DNA from: SHVO01 sp050246995
Lineage (GTDB): Bacteria > Pseudomonadota > Alphaproteobacteria > Rhodospirillales > Rhodospirillaceae
Length of the DNA: 64,000 nucleotides
Reading direction: 5' to 3'
NCBI GenBank assembly: GCA_050246995.1
Contig: JBFWVA010000005.1
Coordinates: 1-64,000 of the forward strand
The position numbers were made by a program, and so were the translations under genes. A model generated the notes under the pieces. That model made no database searches, had not been told where the DNA came from, and worked only from the letters and a program-made list of their open reading frames with translations. Shown here one piece after another: positions 17,061-25,697 of this stretch; the stretch's first letter is position 1, and each line of letters begins with the position of its first letter.

Positions 17061-17609
17061 TTAAGCCACCTGAACGGCCGGCGCAACCCTCGCGATACTT
17101 CCCTGGAGTTCAACAAGATCGACGAAGTTGTCGGCCTGGCGGCGCAGTTCGTCGGAGATCATGGCTGGCTGGGTCTTGATGCTGGAGACGACCGACACCC
17201 GGACACCGCGGCGCTGAACACTTTCCACCAGCCGGCGGAAATCTCCGTCCCCGGACAAGAGCACGACGTGATCGACCCGGTCCGCGATCTCGAGCATGTC
17301 GACCGCGACCTCGATGTCTATGTTGCTTTTGCTACGCCGGCGGCCGGCGTGATCGGTGAATTCCTTGGCCGGTTTGGTCACGACGGTGAAGCCGTTGTAG
17401 TCCAGCCAGTCAACCAATGGGCGTAGGGGCGAGTACTCCTGGTCCTCCATCAGCGCGGTGTAATAGAACGCGCGCAGCAGCCGGCCTTTGGCGGCGAACA
17501 AGGCGAGGAGACGGCGGTAATCGATGTCGAAGCCGAGCGCTTTTGCAGTGGCGTACAGGTTGGCGCCATCGACGAAAATGGCGAGGCGTTCTTCGGGATA
17601 AAAAATCAC
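17061..17609 (-). CDS. NYN domain (LabA/DUF88) protein
   Basis: Protein of 182 residues with a PIN-like NYN nuclease fold. Acidic metal-binding residues appear in IFVDGANLY, SNIDIEVAVDML and LLSGDGDFRRLVE. NYN proteins are predicted Mg2+-dependent RNA nucleases; the alphaproteobacterial LabA-like type has no confirmed substrate. I use GTG 17609, which has a GGAG ribosome site 7 bases upstream and gives the typical N-terminus IFYPEERLAIF. The longer frame to 17717 would add a hydrophobic run encoded by the AT-rich promoter region. Confidence 0.88.
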   Translation of the reverse strand: MIFYPEERLAIFVDGANLYATAKALGFDIDYRRLLALFAAKGRLLRAFYYTALMEDQEYSPLRPLVDWLDYNGFTVVTKPAKEFTDHAGRRRSKSNIDIEVAVDMLEIADRVDHVVLLSGDGDFRRLVESVQRRGVRVSVVSSIKTQPAMISDELRRQADNFVDLVELQGSIARVAPAVQVA

Positions 17610-17616
17610 GAAAAAT

Positions 17617-17654
17617 CTCCAAAATATAATATAAACAATAAGATAAAAGTCTAA
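17617..17654 (-). promoter_or_regulatory. Candidate promoter of the NYN gene with a very short leader
   Basis: On the minus strand TTAGAC (17654-17649), a 17-base spacer and TATTAT (17631-17626) form a good sigma70-like promoter in an AT-rich stretch. The expected transcription start falls about at 17619, right at the GGAG ribosome site (17620-17617), so the 5' leader would be about ten bases. Confidence 0.4.
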
Positions 17655-17781
17655 TTTAAGAAAACAGGTTAACTTTTGAAAGAAGCTTGCGTTGGTCAAT
17701 CCAACAAGCCTATTCACCTTTCAGATGTAGAGGAAACGCTGCATCCCCCGGAATCTTCCGCGAAATATTTGGGTCGCTCTC

Positions 17782-18270
17782 ATGATTTTCATCGGCGTCG
17801 GCGCCAACCTCCCGAGCGCGGCCGGGACGCCGCTCCAGACCTGCGAGGCGGCGCTCGTTCACCTAGGCCGTCTAGGCGTCGTGGTCGCCGAACGCTCGCC
17901 TTGGTACGAGACTGCACCAATCCCTGTGTCCGACCAGCCCTGGTTCGTGAACGGGGTGGCCCGGGTCGAGACGGCGTTGTCGCCTGCAGGGTTGTTGGCG
18001 GCCCTCCATTTGACCGAAGCCGCCTTCGGCCGCCTGAGGACGTCGCCCAACGCCGCGCGGACCCTCGATCTGGACCTTCTGGCTTATGGGGACGCCGTTC
18101 GGATGCATGCGGACCCGATTTTGCCCCACCCACGGCTCCAGGAACGCGCTTTTGTCCTTTTTCCGCTACGGGACCTAGCGCCGACCTGGCGTCATCCCGT
18201 CCTTGGGGAAACGGCGGAAAATCTCGCGGCGAGGCTTCCAGAACAGGGGATTAGGCGGGCGGCCGGCTAG
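17782..18270 (+). CDS. folK: 2-amino-4-hydroxy-6-hydroxymethyldihydropteridine pyrophosphokinase
   Basis: Folate-pathway kinase of 162 residues transferring pyrophosphate from ATP to 6-hydroxymethyl-dihydropterin. The family signature is clear: FIGVGANLP at the start, SPWYETAPI and PWFVNGVARVET, then NAARTLDLDLLAYGD with the Mg2+-binding Asp pair, and LPHPRLQERAFVLFPLRDL. It is not preceded by folP or folB here; the neighbours are a NYN gene (divergent) and rpoZ, the arrangement found in many alphaproteobacteria. Confidence 0.95.
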   Translation: MIFIGVGANLPSAAGTPLQTCEAALVHLGRLGVVVAERSPWYETAPIPVSDQPWFVNGVARVETALSPAGLLAALHLTEAAFGRLRTSPNAARTLDLDLLAYGDAVRMHADPILPHPRLQERAFVLFPLRDLAPTWRHPVLGETAENLAARLPEQGIRRAAG

Positions 18271-18439
18271 GCGCCGGAAGGGGCGCAGGGTGGTAACCCC
18301 TTGAGCCGAGCGTCCACAGCGGGTACATAGGCCCGCTTTCCAAGGTACGCTCACATTCCTATATCAGGGAATGGAGGGGGACGGCGTTGACCCGTTCCTT
18401 ATTTGCGCGCACCTTAAACAATCTTAAGCGAGGACGACG

Positions 18440-18886
18440 ATGGCCCGCGTTACGGTCGAAGACTGCGTTGAGAAAGTGCCCAATCGGTTTGAATTGGTGA
18501 TGGTCGCCGCGCAACGGTCGCGCGAGATCTCCGCCGGAGCCGAGCCGCGCCTCGAACGCGACAACGACAAGAACCCGGTCGTCGCGCTGCGCGAGATCGC
18601 CGACGAGAAGGTCAGTCCGGAAGAACTTCATAATTCGCTGGTCCAGAGCCTGCAGCGTCATGTGGAAGTGGATGAGCCGGAAGAAGACGGTTTCGACGCC
18701 ATGGCCTCGAACCCGGAATTCGCCGGCATTGCCGGTCAGATGAGCGAGCAGATGGCGGCCGCGGCCGGCATGGGCGTCGAAGGCGAAGACGAAGAAGAAG
18801 AGGAAGCGCAGCCGAAGCAGACGGGCTCGCATCCGAAGGTGTCCTTCGAGGACGTCGGCGCCGAAATGGACGACAGCAAGGGGTAA
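18440..18886 (+). CDS. rpoZ: DNA-directed RNA polymerase omega subunit
   Basis: Small polymerase subunit of 148 residues. The conserved N-terminal part (ARVTVEDCVEKVPNRFELVM, RSREISAG, NPVVALREIADE) contacts beta' and helps assembly; in many bacteria it also forms part of a ppGpp site. The C-terminus is a longer acidic extension with an unbroken run of Asp/Glu (GEDEEEEEAQ), common in alphaproteobacterial omega proteins. The ribosome site is GCGAGGA. It lies directly upstream of the ppGpp synthetase gene, as in E. coli. Confidence 0.96.
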   Translation: MARVTVEDCVEKVPNRFELVMVAAQRSREISAGAEPRLERDNDKNPVVALREIADEKVSPEELHNSLVQSLQRHVEVDEPEEDGFDAMASNPEFAGIAGQMSEQMAAAAGMGVEGEDEEEEEAQPKQTGSHPKVSFEDVGAEMDDSKG

Positions 18887-18995
18887 TGGACAGACGCGCG
18901 CACGCACAGATCTCAGTTCTCGCGAGCGCAGCGTCATACCCTCTGCCGCGCCGGTCTCTTAATTCGGCCCGAATTTCCCATAACGGTGCGTCATC

Positions 18996-21158
18996 ATGAT
19001 GCGCCAATTCGAACTTGTTGAACGCGTAAAGTCCTACGATCCGGAAGCGGACGAAGACTCGCTCAACCGCGCCTACGTTTACGCCATGAAGATGCATGGC
19101 ACGCAGAAGCGCGCCTCGGGCGATCCGTACTTCTCTCATCCGATCGAAGTGGCCGGTATTTTGACCAGCTACAAGCTGGATACGGCCTCCATCGTCACCG
19201 CGCTGCTGCACGATATCGTCGAGGATACCAAGGCGACGCTCGAAGACGTGCGCGGCCTGTTTGGCGACGAAGTCGCGCGCTTGGTCGACGGCGTAACCAA
19301 GCTCGCGAAGATCCAGATCCAGAACATCGAAACCAAGCAGGCCGAGAACTTCCGCAAGTTCGTGCTCGCGATGTCGGAAGACATTCGTGTGCTGCTCGTG
19401 AAGCTCGCCGACCGTTTGCATAATATGCGCACGCTGCGGTTCATCTCGGATCCGGCGAAGCGTAAATCCATCGCCATGGAGACGATGGAAATCTACGCGC
19501 CGCTGGCCGAGCGCATCGGCATGCAGGAAATCAAGACCGAGCTGGAGGACCTGGCGTTCTCCGAGCTCCATCCGGAAGCGCGCGCCTCGATTATGACGCG
19601 CCTCAAGTTCCTTGAGCTCCACGGCGGCGATCTCGTCGTGAAGATCATGGACGAACTGGATCAGGTGATGCAGGAGGCGGGAGTCGAGGGTTACATCTCG
19701 GGCCGCGAAAAGACGCCTTATTCAATCTGGCGCAAGATGCAGATCAAGGACGTGAGCTTCGAGCAGCTCTCGGACATCATGGCCTTCCGCATCATGGTTG
19801 ATAGCAACGCAGACTGCTACCGCGTGCTCGGCATCATCCACACGCACTATCCGACGGTGCCCGGACGCTTCAAGGATTACATCTCGACTCCCAAGCGCAA
19901 CGGGTATCGTTCGATCCATACGTCGGTGATTGGTCCGGAACGTCACCGCATCGAGATTCAGATCCGTACCCACAAGATGCATGAGGTGGCGGAACTTGGC
20001 GTCGCCAGTCACTGGCGCTACAAGTCCGAGGATCTGTTCGGCTCGACGGCTAAGCCGGTCGAAGGCCGGCAGTATTCGTGGCTGCGCGAACTGCTCGATA
20101 TCCTGGAACATGCTCAGTCGCCGCAAGAATTCCTCGAGCACACCAAGCTCGAGATGTTCCACGATCAGGTGTTCTGCTTCACCCCGAAAGGCGATCTGAT
20201 TGCGTTGCCGCGCGGCGCGAGCCCGGTGGATTTCGCCTACGCCGTTCATACCGAAGTTGGAAACACCTGCGTGGGCGCCAAGGTGAATGGACGTATCGTT
20301 CCGTTACGTACCCGCCTGCAAAATGGCGATCAGGTCGAAGTCGTGAGGTCAACCGCGCAGAAGCCGTCCCCGGAGTGGGAAGGGTTCGTCGTCACCGGTA
20401 AAGCGCGCGCCCACATCCGGCGCCGCTTCCGCGCCGAGGCGCGGGCCGAGTACATCAAGCTCGGTCGTCATATTCTCGAGCAGAGCTTTAACAAGGAAGG
20501 CCTCAGTCTGACGGACAAAGGCTTGAATGGGACGCTTGAAAAGCTTGCCGTCGAGAGCATCGACGATCTTTACGCCAAGGTGGGCGAGGGCCGTCTGATG
20601 GGCCGTGAAGTTCTGGTCGCGGTGTATCCGGGTGCCCGTCTTGGTGCTGCGGAAGACAATATCGTCAATCTCTCGCAGGCCCGGATGAAACATGCCGCGG
20701 ATGCCGGCGATGCGATTGTCATTCGGGGGCTGACCGCGGGCATGTCCGTGCATCTGGCCGAATGCTGCCATCCCTTGCCAGGTGATCGCATTGTCGGAAT
20801 TTCCGGAGGCGGTCACGGTATCGATGTTCATGCGATCGATTGCGAACAGCTCGAGAAACTCGCCGATCAGCCCGAACGTTGGATCGATCTAGCTTGGGAT
20901 CCGGACCGGGATAAAGAACTCCACATCGGGCGAATCAATCTTGTGGTCGCGAATGAAGCCGGAAGCCTGGGCGCGCTGTCGACTGTCATCGCGCGTAATT
21001 TCGGAAATATCTCGAACCTCAAGATTGCGAAGCGGTCGAAAGACTTCTTCGAGATGACGCTGGACATCGAGGTGAGGGGCGTGAAGCATCTGACGAATAT
21101 CATCGCCGCTTTGCGCGCGACGCCGGCCATCAATTCGGTTGAGCGCGCGCGCGGTTAA
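18996..21158 (+). CDS. spoT: Bifunctional (p)ppGpp synthetase/hydrolase
   Basis: RelA/SpoT homologue of 720 residues controlling the stringent response. Domain order: HD hydrolase (about 25-180, with H72-D73 in LLHDIVEDT, so hydrolysis is expected to work), nucleotidyltransferase synthetase (about 225-350, RFKDYIS at 291-297), TGS (about 385-447), helical region, and a C-terminal ACT domain (about 642-720). The RFKD motif, rather than the ExDD type, is the bifunctional signature. Length matches the single RSH of alphaproteobacteria (Rsh/SpoT), which is usually the only long one. It is followed by a DUF2062 gene 27 bases on. Confidence 0.96.
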   Translation: MMRQFELVERVKSYDPEADEDSLNRAYVYAMKMHGTQKRASGDPYFSHPIEVAGILTSYKLDTASIVTALLHDIVEDTKATLEDVRGLFGDEVARLVDGVTKLAKIQIQNIETKQAENFRKFVLAMSEDIRVLLVKLADRLHNMRTLRFISDPAKRKSIAMETMEIYAPLAERIGMQEIKTELEDLAFSELHPEARASIMTRLKFLELHGGDLVVKIMDELDQVMQEAGVEGYISGREKTPYSIWRKMQIKDVSFEQLSDIMAFRIMVDSNADCYRVLGIIHTHYPTVPGRFKDYISTPKRNGYRSIHTSVIGPERHRIEIQIRTHKMHEVAELGVASHWRYKSEDLFGSTAKPVEGRQYSWLRELLDILEHAQSPQEFLEHTKLEMFHDQVFCFTPKGDLIALPRGASPVDFAYAVHTEVGNTCVGAKVNGRIVPLRTRLQNGDQVEVVRSTAQKPSPEWEGFVVTGKARAHIRRRFRAEARAEYIKLGRHILEQSFNKEGLSLTDKGLNGTLEKLAVESIDDLYAKVGEGRLMGREVLVAVYPGARLGAAEDNIVNLSQARMKHAADAGDAIVIRGLTAGMSVHLAECCHPLPGDRIVGISGGGHGIDVHAIDCEQLEKLADQPERWIDLAWDPDRDKELHIGRINLVVANEAGSLGALSTVIARNFGNISNLKIAKRSKDFFEMTLDIEVRGVKHLTNIIAALRATPAINSVERARG

Positions 21159-21185
21159 AAAAACCTTCCCCCTGGACCTTCCTTC

Positions 21186-21770
21186 ATGTTCCGCCGCCGT
21201 CAAAAGCTGAGCCTGCGCGCGAAGGTCGGTGGTTTTTTCTGGCCGCGCATCGGTTGGAAACGGGCTGCGCTTTACTACTGGTACCGCTTGCATCGCATGG
21301 AAGGAACCTCGCGCAGCATCGCGTCCGGGCTAGCTTTTGGCGTTGCCGCCGCAATGACGCCATTCTATGGCCTCCATACCGTTGTCGCGCTCGCGATTGC
21401 GTGGATCTTCGGCGCCAATCTGGTTGGCGCGGCGGTCGGCACTTTCGCAAATAATCCTTGGACCGCGCCCCCGATCTGGTTTGGGACCTATTATGTAGGA
21501 GCTTGGATGCTCGGTGGGGCTTCCTCGTCAAATCCCGATTTCATCAATATGTTTAAGCACCTTACCGAGGCGACGATAAATCTGGATATGCAATTGTTTG
21601 CCGAAAGCATTTGGCCGGTCCTGAAGCCGATGGCGGCGGGTAGCGTCCCGCTCGCGCTCATCGTGGGATTCACGACCTACCTCATCCTCGAGCCCTTGAT
21701 CCGCACAATGCACCTCGAACGGGCGCTGCGTTTCAAGAAGTCGCCGCACCATCCCAAAGGACAGCCATGA
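21186..21770 (+). CDS. DUF2062 membrane protein
   Basis: Protein of 194 residues with a basic amphipathic N-terminus and about three membrane segments. The family core is SGLAFGVAAAMTPFYGLHTVVAL, followed by NPWTAPPIWFGTYYVG. DUF2062 proteins are of unknown function and are repeatedly found between spoT and pdxJ in alphaproteobacteria. The stop overlaps the pdxJ start (ATGA at 21767), so translation is coupled. Confidence 0.9.
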   Translation: MFRRRQKLSLRAKVGGFFWPRIGWKRAALYYWYRLHRMEGTSRSIASGLAFGVAAAMTPFYGLHTVVALAIAWIFGANLVGAAVGTFANNPWTAPPIWFGTYYVGAWMLGGASSSNPDFINMFKHLTEATINLDMQLFAESIWPVLKPMAAGSVPLALIVGFTTYLILEPLIRTMHLERALRFKKSPHHPKGQP

Positions 21771-22513
21771 TCTCACGTGCGCACGATCGTCTTCGCCTGG
21801 GCGTGAACGTCGATCACGTGGCGACCGTGCGCAACGCGCGCGGTGGCGCCCATCCCGACCCGGTCCGTGCCGCGCTGCTCGCGGTGGAAGCCGGCGCCGA
21901 CGGAATCACCGCGCATCTGCGCGAGGATCGCCGCCATATTTCCGACAGCGACATCGAAGCGTTGATGTGCGATCTCACCGTGCCCTTGAACCTCGAAATG
22001 GCGGCTACCGAGGAGATGCTTGCGATCGCGCTCCGGCATAAGCCGCACGCTGTATGCCTCGTGCCGGAAAAGCGTCAGGAGCGCACGACGGAAGGCGGAC
22101 TGGATGCCGCGGGTGGGCTCAATCATCTCGCGCCTTTTGTGCGCAAGCTGTCGGACGTTGGAATTCGCGTTTCGCTGTTCGTTGAGGCCGATCCACGTCA
22201 GCTGGACGCGGCCCGATCCATGGGCGCCCCAGTCGTCGAATTGCACACAGGCTCATATTGCGAAGCCGAGGATGCCACGCGCGGCACTTTGCTGAAACGC
22301 ATCCAGGATGCGGCGGCCCATGCCTACAAGATCGGGTTGGAGTGTCATGCGGGACACGGACTAAGCTTCGATACGGTGGGGCCGGTCGCGGCGATCCCGA
22401 CCATCGCGGAACTCAATATAGGTCACTTCCTGGTGGGCGAGGCCATCTTCACGGGGTTCGCGGCCTCAATCCGGCGCATGCGTGAAGCCATGGACGCGGG
22501 CCGTGCAAAATGA
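21767..22513 (+). CDS. pdxJ: Pyridoxine 5'-phosphate synthase
   Basis: TIM-barrel enzyme of 248 residues joining 1-deoxy-D-xylulose 5-phosphate with 3-amino-2-oxopropyl phosphate to make pyridoxine 5'-phosphate (DXP-dependent vitamin B6 pathway). Motifs: LGVNVDHVATVRNARGG at the N-terminus, GITAHLREDRRHI, NLEMAATEEM, CLVPEKRQERTTEGGLD and GHGLSFDTVG then IGHFLVGEAIFTG. Length is normal. It overlaps acpS by 4 bases, the gene order found in E. coli and most alphaproteobacteria. Confidence 0.97.
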   Translation: MISRAHDRLRLGVNVDHVATVRNARGGAHPDPVRAALLAVEAGADGITAHLREDRRHISDSDIEALMCDLTVPLNLEMAATEEMLAIALRHKPHAVCLVPEKRQERTTEGGLDAAGGLNHLAPFVRKLSDVGIRVSLFVEADPRQLDAARSMGAPVVELHTGSYCEAEDATRGTLLKRIQDAAAHAYKIGLECHAGHGLSFDTVGPVAAIPTIAELNIGHFLVGEAIFTGFAASIRRMREAMDAGRAK

Positions 22514-22926
22514 TCATCGGTATCGGTAACGATCTGATCGACATCCGCCGCATCGAGAAAACCCTCGCGCGGTTTGGCGACAGGTTCGTCAATCGGATCT
22601 ACACCGAAGTCGAAAAGCGTAAAGCCGAACGGCGTAAGGGAGCGGGCGGGGCTTACGCCGCCACGCTCGCCAAGCGATACGCGGCCAAGGAGGCGGCTTC
22701 CAAGGCCCTCGGGACCGGCTTCCGAGCGGGGGTGTTCTGGCGCGATCTCGGTGTTGTGAATGAACCCTCTGGCAAGCCGACGATTGTCATGACGGGCGGG
22801 GCCGCGCAGCGCCTTCAGTTCCTGATCCCGGCTGGCATGCGCCCGCATATCGCACTCACGATTACGGATGAATACCCCATCGCCGAGGCTTTGGTGATCA
22901 TTTCGGCTGTTCCGGACGTTAAGTAA
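22510..22926 (+). CDS. acpS: Holo-[acyl-carrier-protein] synthase
   Basis: Phosphopantetheinyl transferase of 138 residues that activates acyl carrier protein by moving 4'-phosphopantetheine from CoA. The metal-binding motifs are present: IGIGNDLIDIRRIE at the N-terminus and KRYAAKEAASKALGTG in the middle (Asp and Glu ligands). Starts with an ATGA overlap with pdxJ. Confidence 0.97.
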   Translation: MIIGIGNDLIDIRRIEKTLARFGDRFVNRIYTEVEKRKAERRKGAGGAYAATLAKRYAAKEAASKALGTGFRAGVFWRDLGVVNEPSGKPTIVMTGGAAQRLQFLIPAGMRPHIALTITDEYPIAEALVIISAVPDVK

Positions 22927-23075
22927 TTTAATTTAGAGGCATATTTGGCTGAGGCCAGACGTGACCCATTCCCTTGACTTTGGGGGCTCCCGCTGGCTTC
23001 ATCCGGCCCTTCTGCGCCCCGGTCACGGCTGGGGGCGACGTTCCAACATTTATGACTAGATCCGGTATCAGCAGT

Positions 23076-23810
23076 ATGAGCGCGAAAAAGCAGGAAGGTC
23101 TTGGCGAGACCTTGCTCACGGTTGTGTATGCGGTGCTGATCGCTTTGGTGATCCGGACCTTTGCCTTCGAGCCCTTCAACATTCCTTCCGGCTCCATGAT
23201 CCCGACGCTCCTGGTGGGCGATTACCTGTTCGTGTCGAAGTACTCCTACGGCTACAGCAAGCATTCCTTTCCCATGAGCGCGGCGCCGTTCTCCGGCCGC
23301 ATCCTGGAATCCGCGCCGCAGCGCGGCGACGTGGTGGTGTTCAAGACGCCGGCCGACGACAAAACCGACTTCATCAAGCGTGTGATTGGACTTCCAGGCG
23401 ATACCGTCCGCATGCAAGACGGGCGCCTTTTCATCAACGGCCAGCTTGTCGAGCGTCAGCGCGTGGATGAATACACTTATCGTGACACCTACGGCAGCTT
23501 GGTGCGGTTCACGCTCTATACGGAGACTCTTCCCGGCGGCAAACAACACCCCATCCTGGAAGACGGCGACCACGGCCACTACGACAACACGCCGGAGTAT
23601 AAGGTGCCTGAAGGCCACTTCTTCATGATGGGTGACAACCGCGACAACTCGCTCGACAGCCGCGCTGACGTGGGCTTCGTGCCTTCCGAGAATCTCGTGG
23701 GCCGCGCAGAATTCATCTTCTTCTCGACCGATGGCAGCGCGCGCCTTTGGGAAATCTGGCGCTGGCCGTTCGCCATGCGCTTCGAGCGCTTCTTCAACGG
23801 CATCCACTAG
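23076..23810 (+). CDS. lepB: Signal peptidase I
   Basis: Inner-membrane serine protease of about 244 residues that removes signal peptides of Sec and Tat substrates. One N-terminal membrane helix (about 12-30) is followed by box B with the nucleophile S40 (IPSGSMIPTLLVGD) and box D with the general-base lysine K101 (DFIKRVIGLPGD). Box E reads FFMMGDNRDNSLDSR. The start is uncertain: ATG 23076 gives the common AKKQEGLGETL beginning, ATG 23052 would add eight residues, and neither has a clear ribosome site. The ~150-base gap after acpS may contain a promoter. Confidence 0.95.
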   Translation: MSAKKQEGLGETLLTVVYAVLIALVIRTFAFEPFNIPSGSMIPTLLVGDYLFVSKYSYGYSKHSFPMSAAPFSGRILESAPQRGDVVVFKTPADDKTDFIKRVIGLPGDTVRMQDGRLFINGQLVERQRVDEYTYRDTYGSLVRFTLYTETLPGGKQHPILEDGDHGHYDNTPEYKVPEGHFFMMGDNRDNSLDSRADVGFVPSENLVGRAEFIFFSTDGSARLWEIWRWPFAMRFERFFNGIH

Positions 23811-23814
23811 GGCC

Positions 23815-24507
23815 GTGAACGCCCGCCACCACCCCTTGGAGGAGGTCCTGGGACATCGGTTCCAGGACCCTAGCCTGCTTTCGCTCGCGCTGACTCACCG
23901 CGGCGCGCTGGGATCTGGCCGAAGCAAGTCCAACACCATCGGCAATGAACGTTTGGAATTCCTGGGCGACCGCGTGCTTGGGCTCGTGATCGCTGAGGTG
24001 TTGCTGCAGAAGTTCCCCGATGAAAACGAAGGCGCGTTAGCGGCCAGGCTCGCGGCGTTGGTCAGCGCCGTCGAACTGACGCGCGTGGCGGAGGCGATCA
24101 GCCTATCCGGCTATCTGAAAATCGCGCCGACACAAAAGCTTGATCCGGCCGCGACGGCGGTTCTCGCCGACGCATGCGAGGCCATCATTGGCGCGCTGTA
24201 TTTGGACGGGGGGCTCGACAAGGCCGCCGCGTTCATCAACAAACACTGGGCGCCCGCGATGGATATCACGGCGGGGCCGCCGAAGGATCCTAAGATGGCG
24301 TTGCAGGAATGGGCGCAGGGCCGCGGTCTGCCGCTTCCGGCGTATAAGGACGTGGAAGCTTCGGGCCCGGCGCACGCGCCGTCGTTTACCATGAGCGTGA
24401 CCGTGGAAGGTTATCCGGAAGCCATCGGCAAGGGGCGCACGAAGCGCCTTGCCACACAGGCGGCCGCGACCACCTTGCTCGCGCAGTTGATCGAGAAGAA
24501 GGCATGA
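23815..24507 (+). CDS. rnc: Ribonuclease III
   Basis: Double-strand-specific endoribonuclease of 230 residues for rRNA and mRNA processing. The catalytic signature NERLEFLGDRVLGL lies at 44-57, with the acidic residues that bind Mg2+, and the second catalytic segment ADACEAIIGALYLDGG at about 119-134. The C-terminal double-stranded-RNA-binding domain runs from about 155. Start is GTG 23815, 5 bases after the lepB stop; the longer frame begins inside lepB and is not credible. It overlaps era by ATGA. Confidence 0.97.
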   Translation: MNARHHPLEEVLGHRFQDPSLLSLALTHRGALGSGRSKSNTIGNERLEFLGDRVLGLVIAEVLLQKFPDENEGALAARLAALVSAVELTRVAEAISLSGYLKIAPTQKLDPAATAVLADACEAIIGALYLDGGLDKAAAFINKHWAPAMDITAGPPKDPKMALQEWAQGRGLPLPAYKDVEASGPAHAPSFTMSVTVEGYPEAIGKGRTKRLATQAAATTLLAQLIEKKA

Positions 24508-25436
24508 CCGAAGACACACAAGGCGAACTTGAAACGACACGCTGCGGGTTCGTCGCCGTGGTGGGGGCGCCCAACGCCGGAAAATCGACGCTGGTGAACG
24601 CCTTGGTCGGCGCGAAGGTCAGCATCGTTTCGCCGCGCGTCCAAACGACGCGCACGCTTGTACGCGGGATCGCGATGTTTGGCCCGTCTCAGGTTGTGTT
24701 CGTCGACACGCCTGGCATTTTCCAACCGAAGAAGCGTCTCGAACGCGCGATGGTGGCGGCGGCCTGGGCCGGCGCCGCCGATGCGGAGATCGTGCTTCTG
24801 GTCGTGGATGCCGTGAAAGCGAGCAAACCGGGCGGCGAGGAAGATACCGAACGCATCGTCGCCGACCTTAAGGCCTCCAACCGCAAAGCTCTGCTGGCGC
24901 TCAACAAAGTCGACCTCGCAGACAAGGGTAAGCTGTTGGAATTGGCGCAGCGCCTGAACGCGAGCGGCGTTTTCACCGAGATATTCATGGTCTCGGCCCT
25001 GACCGGTGACGGTCTTGAACGGATTCGTGAAGCGCTCGCCGGCATGGTGCCGGCCGGCCCCTGGTTGTTCCCCGAGGACGAAGTGACGGACATGCCGTCG
25101 CGCCTCCTGGCCGCGGAAGTCACGCGCGAGAAGCTATTCCTGAACCTTAAGCAGGAATTGCCTTACTCCTGCGCGGTGGAAACCGAACGCTGGGAGGAAA
25201 AGCAGGACGGAAGCTTGAGGGTCGAGCAGGTGATCTACGTCACCCGCGAGAGCCACCGGCCGATTGTCCTTGGCAACGGCGGTCAGCGCATCAAGACCAT
25301 CGGCGCGTCGGCGCGCCGCGAGCTTGAGGAGATGTTCGACCGTAGGGTTCATCTGTTCCTGCACGTGAAAGTGAACGAGCGGTGGAACGAAGATCGCTCG
25401 CTGTACGCGGCGTGGGGGCTCGACTTCAACGCTTAA
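24504..25436 (+). CDS. era: GTPase Era
   Basis: Ribosome-assembly GTPase of 310 residues that binds 16S rRNA near its 3' end. GTPase motifs: G1 GAPNAGKST (21-29), G3 DTPGI, G4 NKVD and a normal switch region (VQTTR). The C-terminal KH domain includes VLGNGGQRIKTIGASAR. Translationally coupled to rnc, the usual lepB-rnc-era-recO order. Confidence 0.97.
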   Translation: MTEDTQGELETTRCGFVAVVGAPNAGKSTLVNALVGAKVSIVSPRVQTTRTLVRGIAMFGPSQVVFVDTPGIFQPKKRLERAMVAAAWAGAADAEIVLLVVDAVKASKPGGEEDTERIVADLKASNRKALLALNKVDLADKGKLLELAQRLNASGVFTEIFMVSALTGDGLERIREALAGMVPAGPWLFPEDEVTDMPSRLLAAEVTREKLFLNLKQELPYSCAVETERWEEKQDGSLRVEQVIYVTRESHRPIVLGNGGQRIKTIGASARRELEEMFDRRVHLFLHVKVNERWNEDRSLYAAWGLDFNA

Positions 25437-25446
25437 GTCCGCTTTG

Positions 25447-25656
25447 ATGCGGACAGGGGAGCAGTCGTCGAGCGGGGAGCCGAGAGTGGCTGTTTTTGGG
25501 GTGTTGTCGTTTGTCGTGGGGGTCATCGCCCTCGCGGTTCTTGTGATCCGGCGCGGGCAAAATATGCCGCAACGCGGCCTTGATCACCTTCTGGTCTTTC
25601 TCGGCACGGCCGGCGCCATCGTTGGCCTTGGCGTTATCTTCATGCGGTTCACCTAA
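25447..25656 (+). CDS. Small two-helix membrane protein
   Basis: Predicted protein of 69 residues from ATG 25447, lying between era and recO with 10 bases to the era stop. It has a polar N-terminus, a first hydrophobic helix (about 15-34), a short basic loop (RRGQNMPQRG) and a second helix (about 43-66). No motif tells its function. The clean fit between two operon genes and the strongly patterned hydrophobicity support it being real. Confidence 0.55.
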   Translation: MRTGEQSSSGEPRVAVFGVLSFVVGVIALAVLVIRRGQNMPQRGLDHLLVFLGTAGAIVGLGVIFMRFT

Positions 25657-25697
25657 CCTCGCTGGCGCGCCGTAGGCCGCGCCTCTAAAATCCTCGT

